Assembly: GCA_964412375.1 (NCBI GenBank)
Contig: CAYPOD010000009.1
Span: 1-64,000, forward strand
Direction of reading: 5' to 3'
Length of the DNA: 64,000 bases
DNA from: CADEDV01 sp964412375
GTDB lineage: Bacteria; Bacteroidota; Bacteroidia; Chitinophagales; Chitinophagaceae
Shown piece by piece: positions 33,681-43,612 of the stretch (the stretch's first letter is position 1; each line of letters begins with the position of its first letter). The notes under the pieces are model-generated. The model was not told the DNA's origin and searched no databases. It was given only the letters and a program-made list of their open reading frames with translations. A program made the position numbers and the translations under genes.

Positions 33681-35852
33681 ATGCAGAGAATCCTGTTTGT
33701 TGCAGCAGTATGTTTTATATTCTTCAGTGCCGGGGCACAAAACGGCAAAGAACCTGTTAAGGTAACCGATATGCTGAAAATAAAGACCGTGGGGTCTGTC
33801 ACCCTCAGCAATGATGGCAGCAAAGCTGCATTTGTTGTCACCGGCATTGAACCGGAAGGAGACAACAAATGGGAATACCGCTACAGCAACCAGGTGTGGA
33901 TGGTTTATACAGATGGCAACTCGTCGCCCAAACAACTGACGGCAAAAGAAAATGCCGCACAACCGGTTTTCAGTCCTGATGGCAGACAGATCGCTTTTGT
34001 GCGGCAGGCCGAAGGCAGGGGGCAGGTATTCCTGTTGTCATTAGAGGGCGGCGAAGCCAGGCAACTCACCCGGTTCAGGTATGGTGCTGCCAACCCGCGA
34101 TGGAGCCCTGACGGCAAACAAATTCTTTTTTCTGCCAATATTCCGCTGCGGGATATGCTGAAAGACTCCATGCTCAATCCCCGCAAAGAACTTCCCAGGT
34201 GGCCGTTTGAAAAACCAGGGTTTGACAAAAACGAAAACCTGGTAGCAACGACTGCAAAACCCGACCCTGATGGCAGCTTGGATGAAGTGAGGGCCTACCT
34301 TGAAAATAATGCAGCAGACCGCAAAGCAAAAGTTGTCAACAAACTCAACTTCCAGGATGAAATGGACGTAAACCCCGATATGGCCTTTAATCATTTCTTT
34401 ATTACAGAGGCAAGAGCTGATGCAAAACCAAGACCCATTACCAACGGATTTTATCGCTTCACTTCTGCCAATTTTACACCGGACGGAAAACAGGTTATTC
34501 TTTCCGGCGACATCGATTCATTGCAACACCCAGACCGCTCACTGGAATCATCCATCTATCTTGTCAATGTGGATGGAAGCGGCTTGCGCAAATTGCTGGG
34601 AGAAGAAGGAAAAAGTTATACATCGCCGGTAATTTCTCCATCGGGAAAATGGCTGGCATTTCAATATAGCAACACGTCTTTTGTAAGTGTACCAACGTTA
34701 GGTTTGATTGCATTGCAACCCGCTGTTGCTGCAACCATCACTGACATTCCGTTTGACCGCAACAAAAGCAATATCACCTGGAGCAGGGATGAGAAATATA
34801 TTTACTTCACCGCTCAAAGCAACGGGATTGTTCCCGTTTACAGGGTGGAAGTTGCAGCGAAAAAAGCAGAACAACTGACAGATAACAATAGCGGAATTGC
34901 CGGTTTTGCACTGGCAGGTAATAAAATGGTTTTTGCCAAAACAGAAGTAGCCAATCCGTCGGAACTATATATTGCCGATGCTGCGGGTAAAAACGCCAAC
35001 CGTATCAGTTTCTTCAATCACGACTGGGTGAAGACCAAAAAACTCTCCTTTCCTGAAAAGAAAACATTCATCAACACAAAAGGGCAAACGATAGAATACT
35101 GGGTGATGAAGCCGGCCGGTTTTGAACCGGGAAAAAAATATCCCTTACTGCTCGAGATCCATGGCGGGCCATCTGCCATGTGGGGGCCGGGTGAAGCGAG
35201 TATGTGGCATGAGTACCAGTATTTCTGCAGCAAAGGATATGGAGTAGTGTATTGCAATCCCAGGGGGAGCGGTGGTTATGGCGTGGAATTTCTTCGCAGC
35301 AACATCAACGATTGGGGCGCAGGACCGGCCAGCGATGTTCTCACAGCTGTGGACAAAACCGTTGCCGAGGGATGGGCGGATACGTCTAAGCTGATGCTGA
35401 CGGGAGGTTCCTATGCGGGTTATCTTGTTTCATGGATCATTGCTCATGATCAGCGTTTCAAAGCAGCCTGTGCACAAAGAGGTGTTTATGATCTTTCTAC
35501 TTTTTTTGGAGAAGGCAATGCGTGGAGGCTGGTGCCTAATTATTTTGGTGGCTATCCCTGGGAGGAAAAAGCAAAACAAATCCTCGAAAAGGAATCTCCC
35601 ATCAATTATGTACACAACATCAAAACACCCCTGATCATTTTTCATGGTGAAAACGACCGGAGAACAGGAGTGATACAAAGTGAAATGTTGTACAGGAGCC
35701 TTAAAGTATTGGGCCGGCCGGTCGAGTATGTCCGTCATCCCGGCGCTACCCACGAAATAACAAGAAGCGGTAATAACCGTCAACGTATAGACCAGCTGCT
35801 GCGCACCTGGGAGTTTTTTGAGAGATGGATCAACAACAAAAAAGAATTCTGA
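33681..35852 (+). CDS. S9-family prolyl-oligopeptidase-type peptidase
   Basis: 723-residue secreted peptidase with a signal peptide (MQRILFVAAVCFIFFSAGAQ). ATG at 33681 is used because the longer frame adds a non-signal leader. Residues 30 to about 480 form WD40/beta-propeller repeats (SPDGRQIAFVRQ, WSPDGKQILFS, SPSGKWLAFQYS). The C-terminal alpha/beta hydrolase holds the triad: Ser in GGSYAGYLVSW, Asp in HGENDRRTG and His in GATHEITRSG. Members cleave peptides, often dipeptides, in the periplasm. The gene is divergent from the AhpD-like gene. Confidence 0.92.
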   Translation: MQRILFVAAVCFIFFSAGAQNGKEPVKVTDMLKIKTVGSVTLSNDGSKAAFVVTGIEPEGDNKWEYRYSNQVWMVYTDGNSSPKQLTAKENAAQPVFSPDGRQIAFVRQAEGRGQVFLLSLEGGEARQLTRFRYGAANPRWSPDGKQILFSANIPLRDMLKDSMLNPRKELPRWPFEKPGFDKNENLVATTAKPDPDGSLDEVRAYLENNAADRKAKVVNKLNFQDEMDVNPDMAFNHFFITEARADAKPRPITNGFYRFTSANFTPDGKQVILSGDIDSLQHPDRSLESSIYLVNVDGSGLRKLLGEEGKSYTSPVISPSGKWLAFQYSNTSFVSVPTLGLIALQPAVAATITDIPFDRNKSNITWSRDEKYIYFTAQSNGIVPVYRVEVAAKKAEQLTDNNSGIAGFALAGNKMVFAKTEVANPSELYIADAAGKNANRISFFNHDWVKTKKLSFPEKKTFINTKGQTIEYWVMKPAGFEPGKKYPLLLEIHGGPSAMWGPGEASMWHEYQYFCSKGYGVVYCNPRGSGGYGVEFLRSNINDWGAGPASDVLTAVDKTVAEGWADTSKLMLTGGSYAGYLVSWIIAHDQRFKAACAQRGVYDLSTFFGEGNAWRLVPNYFGGYPWEEKAKQILEKESPINYVHNIKTPLIIFHGENDRRTGVIQSEMLYRSLKVLGRPVEYVRHPGATHEITRSGNNRQRIDQLLRTWEFFERWINNKKEF

Positions 35853-35915
35853 TGTTGCCACCCGGCGCAGATATGTTGCGTCCTGTATTCATTCTTAACC
35901 GTTAAAGACAATTGT

Positions 35916-36311
35916 ATGCGTCCCGCTAAAAAAATCTTCGTTCTTGTTGCTCTTACAGGGTTTGTTGCGGTTGGTGCGGCTTTCAGCACCCGGCCACCGG
36001 GTAAACATAAAAATCTCCAAATACTGCCGCAGGACATCAGCGATCAAAAATTAGACAGCATTATGGAAAGCTATAATGTTGCTCTTGGCGTTAATTGTAA
36101 ATTCTGTCATGTACCGTATAAAAATTTTCCCGATAGCCTGGATTTTGCATCCGACGCAGAACCGATGAAAGAAGAAGCCAGAAAGATGATGCGCCTTACC
36201 ATTCATATCAACAAGACCTGGTTTTATTATGACAGCAGCAAACGACCGGAGTATCTCAACGTGGTGCATTGCAACACCTGTCACCGCGGTGAAGCATTTC
36301 CTGAATATTAA
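35916..36311 (+). CDS. Exported diheme c-type cytochrome
   Basis: 131-residue exported cytochrome with two CxxCH heme sites: NCKFCHVPYKNF near residue 62 and HCNTCHRGE near the end. A hydrophobic N-terminal segment (ILV/VALTGFVAVGAAF) acts as a signal or anchor. It resembles a family related to the photosynthetic-reaction-centre cytochrome subunit that is frequent in Bacteroidota. It should carry electrons in the periplasm, donor and acceptor unknown. Its stop overlaps the amidase gene end by four bases (convergent). Confidence 0.85.
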   Translation: MRPAKKIFVLVALTGFVAVGAAFSTRPPGKHKNLQILPQDISDQKLDSIMESYNVALGVNCKFCHVPYKNFPDSLDFASDAEPMKEEARKMMRLTIHINKTWFYYDSSKRPEYLNVVHCNTCHRGEAFPEY

Positions 36312-37471
36312 AGTGATCGCAACCAGTCTTTGATGCCCAGAACAATTTTAGTTGCCACCTGTTTGTGAAACTTAGGATCTAAGATCCTTTTTTCGTCTTC
36401 TTCATTACTGAGAAAAGCCACTTCCACCAGGCAGTTGGGATATTCGGTAGGCCCGCTAAGGGCAAAATTGAAGCTGCCGATATTGCCAAAATTACCCAGC
36501 CCCAGTTCCAGCATCCTGTTCAAAATAAATTGCGTCGGCGGCCTGAAACCGATATAACGGTAATAAGTACTTGTTCCTTTCACTGAATCCCTTCCTGATG
36601 AATTGAGGTGAATACTTATCAGCAAATCCGGGTCTTCAGCTTTCAGCATTGCTGTTCGCTGTATCATATCAAGACTGGTATCAATAACTCTTGTCATAAA
36701 CACAGCAGCTTTTTCTTTCTTCAGTGCTTTCTCCAGCTCTTTGGCCATTTTTAGAGTGTATTCTTTTTCCAGGATGCCGCTGGTTTTGCCGGTGGCGCCC
36801 TTGTTGTCGCCGCCATGCCCTGCATCCACAGCGATTTTCAGCTTCCGTAAACGGAGGTCAGGAGGTTGCCTTTTAACCCTAATCGTTAATCGTTTTCCTT
36901 CATAATAAATGCTATGCCCCCAGTGCTGGCGGTGTTTCAGTTCAATGATCACACGAAATACATCTTCTTCTATTTGTTCATGATAGACATTGGCTATTTC
37001 TTTTGCGGCAGGAAGCTGGGTGATCCAGTTGGTATTGCCGGTGGCGCCAAAAATATCCACCACAAGTTTGGAAGGATTGATCTGCTGCAAGCTTTGATAA
37101 GGTAGTTTCTCATCAAGGGAAATGGTAACAAGATCATATTTATCATCGCCGGCTACCCGCCAGCTTGATGTGAGATAATAGGGTTTGATCTTCACCGATG
37201 TGTCGGGTGCAAAATTTACTTTGGGTAACCAGGCAAACCTGTTTTTGGATAGCTGCACTTTATAATCATTCATCACACTGTCTGTTACTTTCATCACAAT
37301 GCCCGTATCGAGATAGGACATTTTGGCTCCTCCCAAACGGTCATCACCCAGGCCATACTCCAGGTATGGCAATGGCCCCGTAGTTTTTCCTGATAAAAAC
37401 CCGTTTCCGGGCAGTTGTGCAGAGGCTTTAAAGCCGATTATCAAACCAACCAGAAGAAGAAGCCGTATCAT
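36308..37471 (-). CDS. N-acetylmuramoyl-L-alanine amidase
   Basis: 387-residue exported cell-wall amidase with a short signal peptide (MIRLLLLVGLIIGFKASAQ). The N-terminal half (about 20-190) holds an AMIN-like beta domain, and the C-terminal Amidase_3 zinc hydrolase spans about 208-387. Its zinc and catalytic residues are seen in AVDAGHGGDNKGA, a middle Glu in the EKEYTLKM segment, LLISIHLNSS, and the last Glu in CLVEVAFLSN. It should split the peptide from the glycan in peptidoglycan, for example in daughter-cell separation. Convergent with the cytochrome gene. Confidence 0.92.
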   Translation of the reverse strand: MIRLLLLVGLIIGFKASAQLPGNGFLSGKTTGPLPYLEYGLGDDRLGGAKMSYLDTGIVMKVTDSVMNDYKVQLSKNRFAWLPKVNFAPDTSVKIKPYYLTSSWRVAGDDKYDLVTISLDEKLPYQSLQQINPSKLVVDIFGATGNTNWITQLPAAKEIANVYHEQIEEDVFRVIIELKHRQHWGHSIYYEGKRLTIRVKRQPPDLRLRKLKIAVDAGHGGDNKGATGKTSGILEKEYTLKMAKELEKALKKEKAAVFMTRVIDTSLDMIQRTAMLKAEDPDLLISIHLNSSGRDSVKGTSTYYRYIGFRPPTQFILNRMLELGLGNFGNIGSFNFALSGPTEYPNCLVEVAFLSNEEDEKRILDPKFHKQVATKIVLGIKDWLRSL

Positions 37472-37661
37472 GAAAGGAAGATAGCATAAAAACCCGTTTC
37501 CGGGCTTTCCGTAGAATTACGGAATAACTAATTGCTTTTACTGAATTTCGGTATAAACCCTTATTATCAAACACTATGTATGAAAATCGTCCGTTAATAT
37601 TGCAAGCGGCAAAAAACCGCAACATTTAAGAATCCATATCCTGTAGAAAAAATCAGAGAGT

Positions 37662-38414
37662 ATGAACTGGAACACTGTGATGGGCCTGGTTTCAACAATA
37701 GCCTTGTCCATTCCTATCATAACGATACTTGCCACACGACTCACCAACTACCGTGTGTTTCCTGCATTGCTGGCTTATTATATTATTGTCATGGGTTATA
37801 ACCTGATGACTGAAGGCTATATCAATGTTTCTCCTGCATTTATTCGCAATTATGGAATCACCAATAACCTGCTCGATCCACCCCTGATCCTTACATTTCT
37901 GACCTATTTCAGTACATCGCCTTCACTGACAAAGAAAATGCAAATTATCACAGCAGCTTTTGCAGGCTTCGAACTGGTGGTGCTTGCCGTTTTCGGATTT
38001 ACAGTCAAAACAATCACGATAATAATGGGACCGGGTCTGTTGCTGGTATTATTTTTCAGCGGCTTATTTTTCTTTCGCCAGATCCGCATCACCATTATGC
38101 ACCAAAAAGCTACCGGAAAAGCCCTGATGATTGCTGCCATACTTTTTGCTTATGGTTGTTTCAGCATCATCTATATCATGTATTACCTGCTGAAAGAACA
38201 AAATGTGGCTGACACCTTCCTGGTATATTTTATGGTTTCCACATTCTCTTCGTTGCTGATGAGTGCCGGCATTTTTATAGAGAGAAGAAGGGTGAAAAAA
38301 CTGGCCGAACTGAAAGTGACACGTAAAGAGCTCTCCGACCTGTATGGTGAAAATAAAACGGCCGCCCCATTAAAGACGGCCATCTTTGATTTCGACAGGG
38401 AGCAGTGGAATTAA
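37662..38414 (+). CDS. Seven-helix membrane protein of unknown function
   Basis: 250-residue polytopic membrane protein with about seven hydrophobic segments and a cytoplasmic C-terminal tail (VKKLAELKVTRKELSDLYGE). The tail and the arrangement are reminiscent of 7TM sensor or regulatory proteins of Chitinophagaceae without their output domains. No catalytic motif is visible. The gene stands alone between the amidase (opposite strand) and the acyl-CoA dehydrogenase (convergent, overlapping by four bases). I cannot assign a function. Confidence 0.7.
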   Translation: MNWNTVMGLVSTIALSIPIITILATRLTNYRVFPALLAYYIIVMGYNLMTEGYINVSPAFIRNYGITNNLLDPPLILTFLTYFSTSPSLTKKMQIITAAFAGFELVVLAVFGFTVKTITIIMGPGLLLVLFFSGLFFFRQIRITIMHQKATGKALMIAAILFAYGCFSIIYIMYYLLKEQNVADTFLVYFMVSTFSSLLMSAGIFIERRRVKKLAELKVTRKELSDLYGENKTAAPLKTAIFDFDREQWN

Positions 38415-40204
38415 AAGCAATACCTGCCCTCTTCAATCATTTTATCTGCAATTCTTCTTCTTGCATCCTTGCTGTTAAAAGGTTCAGCTTTGGTAAAACG
38501 TTTCAATCCCATCAGGATCATTCGTTGCTCGTCGCCTTCGGCAAATGCATTGATAGCATCTTTGCCTGATTTATTCACCCTGTCAGCTGCATCATAAAGG
38601 TAGGTCTGCATGATGTCCAGGTAGTATCGGCTCTCTGCTTCTCCCCGTTGATCCACCATCTTTGCCACCCGCAGGAAAACACTTTCTGCATTGAACACCT
38701 CAATCGCCATGTCGGCAATATTCATGAGCACCTCCTGTTCATGCTCAATTTTCATCATCAGTTTTTGCACGGCAGCGCCTGCTGTCAGCAAAATTGCTTT
38801 CTTCAGGTTGGCCAATAATTTTTTCTCTTTTGCAAAAGCCTCCTCCTCATCGCTGCCAAAATCAGGAATGCTCATCAATTCTTTAGAGACAGCCATAGCA
38901 GGCCCCATCAGGTCAAGCCGTCCCTGCATGGCTCTTTTTAATGTCATATCCAGTGTAAGCAGGCGATTGATCTCGTTGGTGCCTTCGTATATCCGGTTAA
39001 TGCGGCTGTCACGGTAGGCCCTTGAAATATTATACTCAGCGCTGAAACCATTGCCACCGTGAATCTGCACGCCTTCATCCACCACAAAGTCCAGCACTTC
39101 ACTGCCATACACTTTCAGCATCGCACATTCAATGGCATATTCTTCTGCAGCGCCCAGCAACGATTCATTAAAGGGTTTGCCTGCAGCCAATAATTCCTCT
39201 TCTTTATCATCGATCCATTTGGCAGTACGGTACAAGGCAGATTCTGCAACAAAAACCCGAATGGCCATTTCTGCCAGCTTATGTTTGATGGCGCCAAAAT
39301 TTGAAATGGGTTGTTTGAACTGTTCTCTTGTTTTGGCATAAACAACGGAATCGGTCAGGGCCCTCCTGGCACCGCCAACTGCGGCCGCACATAATTTCAA
39401 ACGGCCGATGTTCAGAATATTGAAAGCAATCTTATGTCCCTTGCCTATTTCACCCAGCACATTTTCAACAGGCACCTTGCAGTCCTGGAAATATAACTGA
39501 ACGGTTGACGACCCTTTGATACCCATTTTATGTTCCTCGGGTCCTTGTGTGAAACCTTCTGTTCCTCTTTCTACAATAAAGCCCGTGAATTTATCGCCAT
39601 CCACTTTGGCAAACACGGTATATACATGTGCAAAACCTCCATTGGTGATCCAGCATTTTTGCCCGTTAAGGATATAATATTTTCCGTCATCACTCAGTTT
39701 GGCAGTCGTCTTTGCGCCCAGTGCATCACTGCCGCTGTTGGGTTCGGTCAGGCCATAGGAGCCTGCCCATTCTCCGGTGATGAGTTTGGGAATGTATTTT
39801 TGCTTTTGTTCGGGTGTGCCAAAATATAGAATGGGTAATGTGCCGATGCCGGTATGGGCTGCAATGGCAACAGAGAATGAGTGGCCTGCACCGAGATATT
39901 CATTAACGATGGTGGAGGTGACAAAATCTTTTCCCAGCCCGCCATATTCTTCAGGAAAGGAAACAGACAGCAATCCCTGTTCACCTGTTTTTGTAACCAG
40001 CGATTTCATTAATCCTTCTTCCAGGTTATCAATCCTGTCGAGAATAGGATAGACCTCTGCATCGAGAAACTGGTCACACATGTCCCGGATCATCTTTTGT
40101 TCTTCAGCAAAATCTTCTGCTGTGAACGTTTCAACTGGCAAAGACTCTTTCACCAGCCATTCACCGCCTTTCAGGACGGTTTTTGTTTCTGCGGCAACAC
40201 TCAT
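38411..40204 (-). CDS. Acyl-CoA dehydrogenase
   Basis: 597-residue flavoprotein. The FAD and substrate domains are recognisable (GEWAGSYGLTEPNSGSDALG, CWITNGGFAHVYTVF, GSSTVQLYFQDCKVP), and the catalytic Glu region appears as INRIYEGTNEINRLL. The C-terminal part from about residue 420 is an extra helical extension common to the long acyl-CoA dehydrogenases of Bacteroidota. It should start beta-oxidation by making trans-2-enoyl-CoA. The gene is transcribed away from the MarR regulator, which lies about 100 bp upstream on the same strand. Confidence 0.93.
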   Translation of the reverse strand: MSVAAETKTVLKGGEWLVKESLPVETFTAEDFAEEQKMIRDMCDQFLDAEVYPILDRIDNLEEGLMKSLVTKTGEQGLLSVSFPEEYGGLGKDFVTSTIVNEYLGAGHSFSVAIAAHTGIGTLPILYFGTPEQKQKYIPKLITGEWAGSYGLTEPNSGSDALGAKTTAKLSDDGKYYILNGQKCWITNGGFAHVYTVFAKVDGDKFTGFIVERGTEGFTQGPEEHKMGIKGSSTVQLYFQDCKVPVENVLGEIGKGHKIAFNILNIGRLKLCAAAVGGARRALTDSVVYAKTREQFKQPISNFGAIKHKLAEMAIRVFVAESALYRTAKWIDDKEEELLAAGKPFNESLLGAAEEYAIECAMLKVYGSEVLDFVVDEGVQIHGGNGFSAEYNISRAYRDSRINRIYEGTNEINRLLTLDMTLKRAMQGRLDLMGPAMAVSKELMSIPDFGSDEEEAFAKEKKLLANLKKAILLTAGAAVQKLMMKIEHEQEVLMNIADMAIEVFNAESVFLRVAKMVDQRGEAESRYYLDIMQTYLYDAADRVNKSGKDAINAFAEGDEQRMILMGLKRFTKAEPFNSKDARRRIADKMIEEGRYCF

Positions 40205-40299
40205 GGTAAAAAGTTTAAAAGGTTTAAGGGGTTCAATATGTTTAGCGTTAAAAAAAACTTCAGGCAGTTACGCTTTTCTCATTCACCACTGCCCATTTA

Positions 40300-40740
40300 C
40301 TACTTCAAATTATCATACACCACCTGCAACACTTCCTTGCACACTTCAATTTTATCGGCAGGCACGGTTTCTAATGCTTCATTCAATGTTTCTTCGGCCA
40401 GCAACATGGATTCTTCCTGTAGTTTTTGTGCATGTTTGGTCAGGTAGATCATGTTAATGCGTCTGTCCGTTTCTGACGGCACCCGTTTTACCAGGTTCTG
40501 TTTTTCCAGGTTGTCAACAAGCCGGGTGATGCTGGGTTTGTCCCGGAATGTTGCATTGCACAATTCCTGCTGGCTGATGCCTTCCTGTTTCCATAAATGA
40601 TACAACACACTCCACTGCTCGATGGTAAGGTTGAGCCCGGCGGCATTAAATTTTTTTTGCAACCGCCTCGCTATTGCAGTCGAAGCCTTGCCGGTCACAA
40701 AGCTGTAGAGCTCTCCTTTCTTAAATTGGTTGTTTGGCAT
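40300..40740 (-). CDS. MarR-family transcriptional regulator
   Basis: 146-residue winged-helix regulator. The helix-turn-helix reads QQELCNATFRDKPSITRLVDNLEKQNLVKR, and the wing is VPSETDRRINMIYLT. ATG at 40740 gives a normal N-terminus (MPNNQFKKGELYSF). MarR proteins often respond to fatty acyl-CoA or phenolic compounds. It lies 95 bp upstream of the acyl-CoA dehydrogenase on the same strand and is divergent from the hydrolase (starts 84 bp apart), so it may control either. Confidence 0.9.
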   Translation of the reverse strand: MPNNQFKKGELYSFVTGKASTAIARRLQKKFNAAGLNLTIEQWSVLYHLWKQEGISQQELCNATFRDKPSITRLVDNLEKQNLVKRVPSETDRRINMIYLTKHAQKLQEESMLLAEETLNEALETVPADKIEVCKEVLQVVYDNLK

Positions 40741-40824
40741 ATCGTTGTTTATGCAACTATCCAAAATTAATCTTATTTTTGATTCGGCCAAGTTATTTTT
40801 TCTGAAAATTTTCGCAGCAAGGGC

Positions 40825-41655
40825 ATGGAGCATCATTACCTCAATTATAAAAACTCCCGCATCAGTTATTACCGGTTTGGGGCAGGTCCAAAACTGGTTT
40901 TCTGCTTTCATGGCTATGGTGAAGAAGCATCGGTGTATGGTTTTTTGGAAAAATATGCCGGCGATAAGTTCAGTTTCATTTCCATTGACCTGCCCTTTCA
41001 CGGAAAAACAGAATGGAAAGAAGGGCTGAATTTTTTAAATAACGACCTGCAACAGATCATTAAGGAAATTTTGATTAAGGATAACCAGCAACGAACAGCC
41101 GGCAACCAACAACTTTCTCTCCTGGGTTTCAGTCTCGGTGGCCGCATGGCATTAAGTCTTTACCAGGCACAACCATCAACTATTGAAAAAATGGTATTGC
41201 TGGCGCCGGATGGATTGAAGGTGAATTTTTGGTACTGGCTGGCCACACAGACATGGGCCGGTAATAAATTCTTTGCACTCACTATGCGGAAACCGGGTTG
41301 GTTTTTTGGTTTTTTGAAATTGCTGAATAAGCTTGGTTTTGTGAATGCAAGCATTTTCAAATTTGTGAATTATTATATTGGCAACAAAGAAGTGCGGCAG
41401 CAGCTTTACAACCGCTGGACAGCATTGCGAAAACTAAAACCCAGCCTGAAAAAGATCAAAAACGCTATTCGGGAAAACAATACTTCGGTGCGATTGGTAT
41501 ATGGCAAACACGACCGCATCATTCTTTCTTCCGTGGGTGAAAAATTCAGGAAAGGTATAGAAGAACAATGCACTCTTGCTGTCATTCCTTCCGGCCACCA
41601 GGTGCTGCATGAAAAACATGTAAAAGAGATCATGTTGGCCCTTTATCAGGGATAA
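40825..41655 (+). CDS. Alpha/beta hydrolase
   Basis: 276-residue cytoplasmic alpha/beta hydrolase. The oxyanion motif is CFHGYG, the nucleophile elbow is LGFSLGGRMAL (GxSxG), Asp is in YGKHDRIIL and His in SGHQVLHEKH, giving a complete triad. Esterase or thioesterase activity is likely, with no clear substrate. It starts 84 bp from the divergent MarR gene, so MarR may control it. The last 10 bases overlap the end of the convergent lipoprotein gene. Confidence 0.82.
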   Translation: MEHHYLNYKNSRISYYRFGAGPKLVFCFHGYGEEASVYGFLEKYAGDKFSFISIDLPFHGKTEWKEGLNFLNNDLQQIIKEILIKDNQQRTAGNQQLSLLGFSLGGRMALSLYQAQPSTIEKMVLLAPDGLKVNFWYWLATQTWAGNKFFALTMRKPGWFFGFLKLLNKLGFVNASIFKFVNYYIGNKEVRQQLYNRWTALRKLKPSLKKIKNAIRENNTSVRLVYGKHDRIILSSVGEKFRKGIEEQCTLAVIPSGHQVLHEKHVKEIMLALYQG

Positions 41656-42392
41656 TTATTTATATGGACCGGGTCGCCTATTTCTCCTGTTTCAATACAT
41701 GTAAAGATTCCGTTATCGGCTTGCTTTAAAAGAACTACCCCGGTGTTATACTTTTTCAACAAAAAAGCCATCGCTGTTTCGTCTTTTACTGCATAAACAG
41801 CCCGTATCCTGTTAAACTCATTAACCAGTGAATCAGGGAATGCCGGCTGATAACCGGGGTTTGACACTTTTGGATATTTTATGACAAAATCTCTTGCAGC
41901 TTCCGGATCAACAATTGCCATTGCATATACATCATTACCGGCAGTGATAACAAACCTTTTTTCATGGAGAGTGTTTTCTGTTGCCATATAAATAAATCCA
42001 TATAGATCACCGCTGGACGGAGGCGTTCCTTTCGGATGGTTGTGTATATCTGCAAACATGTTGGTTACAGCCACAACTGTAGAACTATGTGCATTTCCGG
42101 TGTTTATTGCAGAGATAATAATATTGCCACCTTCATCTTTTCCAAAGGAAATGGCATGTTCTAGACCATCTGCTGAAAACGCAGCCTGTATCTTGTCTTT
42201 TGCTATCGAAAAGATGCCTGTTTTTGAAAAAGCTGTTATTTTTTTTAAGGCTTCCTCTGCTTCGGTGCAGGGAGTAATATCAAATTGTGATTGGATAATT
42301 CTTTTTTTTGAGCCTGTTTGGTTACAGGCAAGAGAAAATAGCAGCATTAATAATAATGCCGTTGCGGTTGCAGAAAATAGTTTGATATTCAT
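41646..42392 (-). CDS. Lipoprotein with JAB/MPN-like metal-binding motif
   Basis: 248-residue protein with a signal II-like leader ending FSLAC (Cys 23), so probably a lipoprotein. The middle has a JAB-type motif: DIHNHPKGTPPSSGD (His 117, His 119, Asp 129), similar to the HxHP...S..D zinc site of RadC and JAMM metalloproteases, but the spacing between the second His and the Asp is one residue shorter than usual, and the paired Glu is not obvious. It may be a metal-dependent isopeptidase/peptidase-like domain or a degenerate version. ATG at 42392 is chosen over the TTG three codons upstream. Confidence 0.65.
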   Translation of the reverse strand: MNIKLFSATATALLLMLLFSLACNQTGSKKRIIQSQFDITPCTEAEEALKKITAFSKTGIFSIAKDKIQAAFSADGLEHAISFGKDEGGNIIISAINTGNAHSSTVVAVTNMFADIHNHPKGTPPSSGDLYGFIYMATENTLHEKRFVITAGNDVYAMAIVDPEAARDFVIKYPKVSNPGYQPAFPDSLVNEFNRIRAVYAVKDETAMAFLLKKYNTGVVLLKQADNGIFTCIETGEIGDPVHINNYP

Positions 42393-42459
42393 AAGAGACA
42401 AATAGTCTATCCGTTACATTCCCGGTGACAAAATTAACGGCTTTGTTACGCAGGTGACA

Positions 42460-43611
42460 ATGTTTAGATTTGTCCATCGCATGATTCTTTTCTATTTTAT
42501 TATAGGGTTATTTGTCATTTACAGCGGCCTTGTTCTTTATTACTGGCAGAGCTGGCGATCCATTCCTTATTATAGAGCCGGTACCGGATCATCTATAACC
42601 ACCATTTCTGTTATCATTCCTGCAAGAAATGAAGAAAAAAACATCGGAGCATTGTTGCAGGCACTGCAGCAACAAACATATCCCAATCATTTATTTGAAG
42701 TGATCGTTGTGGATGACCACTCTACAGATGAAACAGCAACCATTACTCAACAATTTCCCTTTGCCAAACTCATTCGGTTAAAAGAAGACAATATCAATTC
42801 CTATAAAAAGAAAGCCATTGAAACCGGCATTGCTGCTGCAACAGGTGAACTGATCGTAACAACAGATGCCGATTGCCTGCCGCCTCCCGACTGGTTGAAG
42901 ACAATTGCTGCATTCAAAGAAGAAAGAGAAGCTGTTTTTATTGCCGCACCGGTTTCTATTACCTGCAATTCATCACTGTTGCAGGTTTTCCAGGCCATGG
43001 ATTTTATGGTGCTGCAGGGAATCACCGGTGCTGTGGTAAATAAAAGGCAAATGAGCATGTGCAACGGGGCCAACCTTGCCTATGAAAGAAAAGCGTTTTA
43101 TGAAGTGAATGGTTTTGCGGGTATAGATAGTATTGCTTCCGGTGATGATATGCTGCTGATGTATAAGATCAGCAAACAATATTCCGATAGGATTCATTAC
43201 CTGAAGTCAAAAGATGCGATCGTTTCTACACAACCGGCTGCAACCTGGAAGGAATTTATTCAGCAACGCATCCGCTGGGCCAGTAAAGCAGCGAAATACC
43301 AGGATAAGAGAATATTCCCGGTGCTGCTGCTGGTATATCTTTTCAATCTTTCGTTTTTAGTACTTGCCATCTTTTCATTTTGGAATACCTCCCCGATGAA
43401 TATCGGAACTGGATTTTGGCTATTAGGTTTGCTGGTTGCAAAAACCATGGTTGAGTTGCCGTTGTTTGTTGCCGTTTCCCGCTTTTTTCATAAACAATGG
43501 GCCATCAAATGGTTTTTCTTTTTTCAACCGCTGCATATTCTTTATACGATCATTTCCGGTTTTTTTGGCCAGTTGGGGAAATATGAATGGAAGGGAAGAA
43601 GGGTTAGCTAA
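42460..43611 (+). CDS. Glycosyltransferase family 2 (membrane)
   Basis: 383-residue processive-type GT2 enzyme. An N-terminal membrane segment precedes the GT-A domain, which contains SVIIPARNEEKNIGALL, VVDDHSTDETA, the DxD-like TTDADCLPPP and the acceptor motif QQRIRW. Three or four C-terminal membrane segments follow. It likely adds a sugar to a lipid carrier or an exported glycan. The start ATG at 42460 is used rather than a GTG two codons upstream. The upstream lipoprotein gene points the other way. Confidence 0.88.
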   Translation: MFRFVHRMILFYFIIGLFVIYSGLVLYYWQSWRSIPYYRAGTGSSITTISVIIPARNEEKNIGALLQALQQQTYPNHLFEVIVVDDHSTDETATITQQFPFAKLIRLKEDNINSYKKKAIETGIAAATGELIVTTDADCLPPPDWLKTIAAFKEEREAVFIAAPVSITCNSSLLQVFQAMDFMVLQGITGAVVNKRQMSMCNGANLAYERKAFYEVNGFAGIDSIASGDDMLLMYKISKQYSDRIHYLKSKDAIVSTQPAATWKEFIQQRIRWASKAAKYQDKRIFPVLLLVYLFNLSFLVLAIFSFWNTSPMNIGTGFWLLGLLVAKTMVELPLFVAVSRFFHKQWAIKWFFFFQPLHILYTIISGFFGQLGKYEWKGRRVS

Positions 43612-43612
43612 G

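Noticed and set aside
36308..36311. Overlap of the cytochrome and amidase stops as a sign of a frameshift
   Set aside because: Both frames end normally; short convergent overlaps occur at several other junctions in this window.
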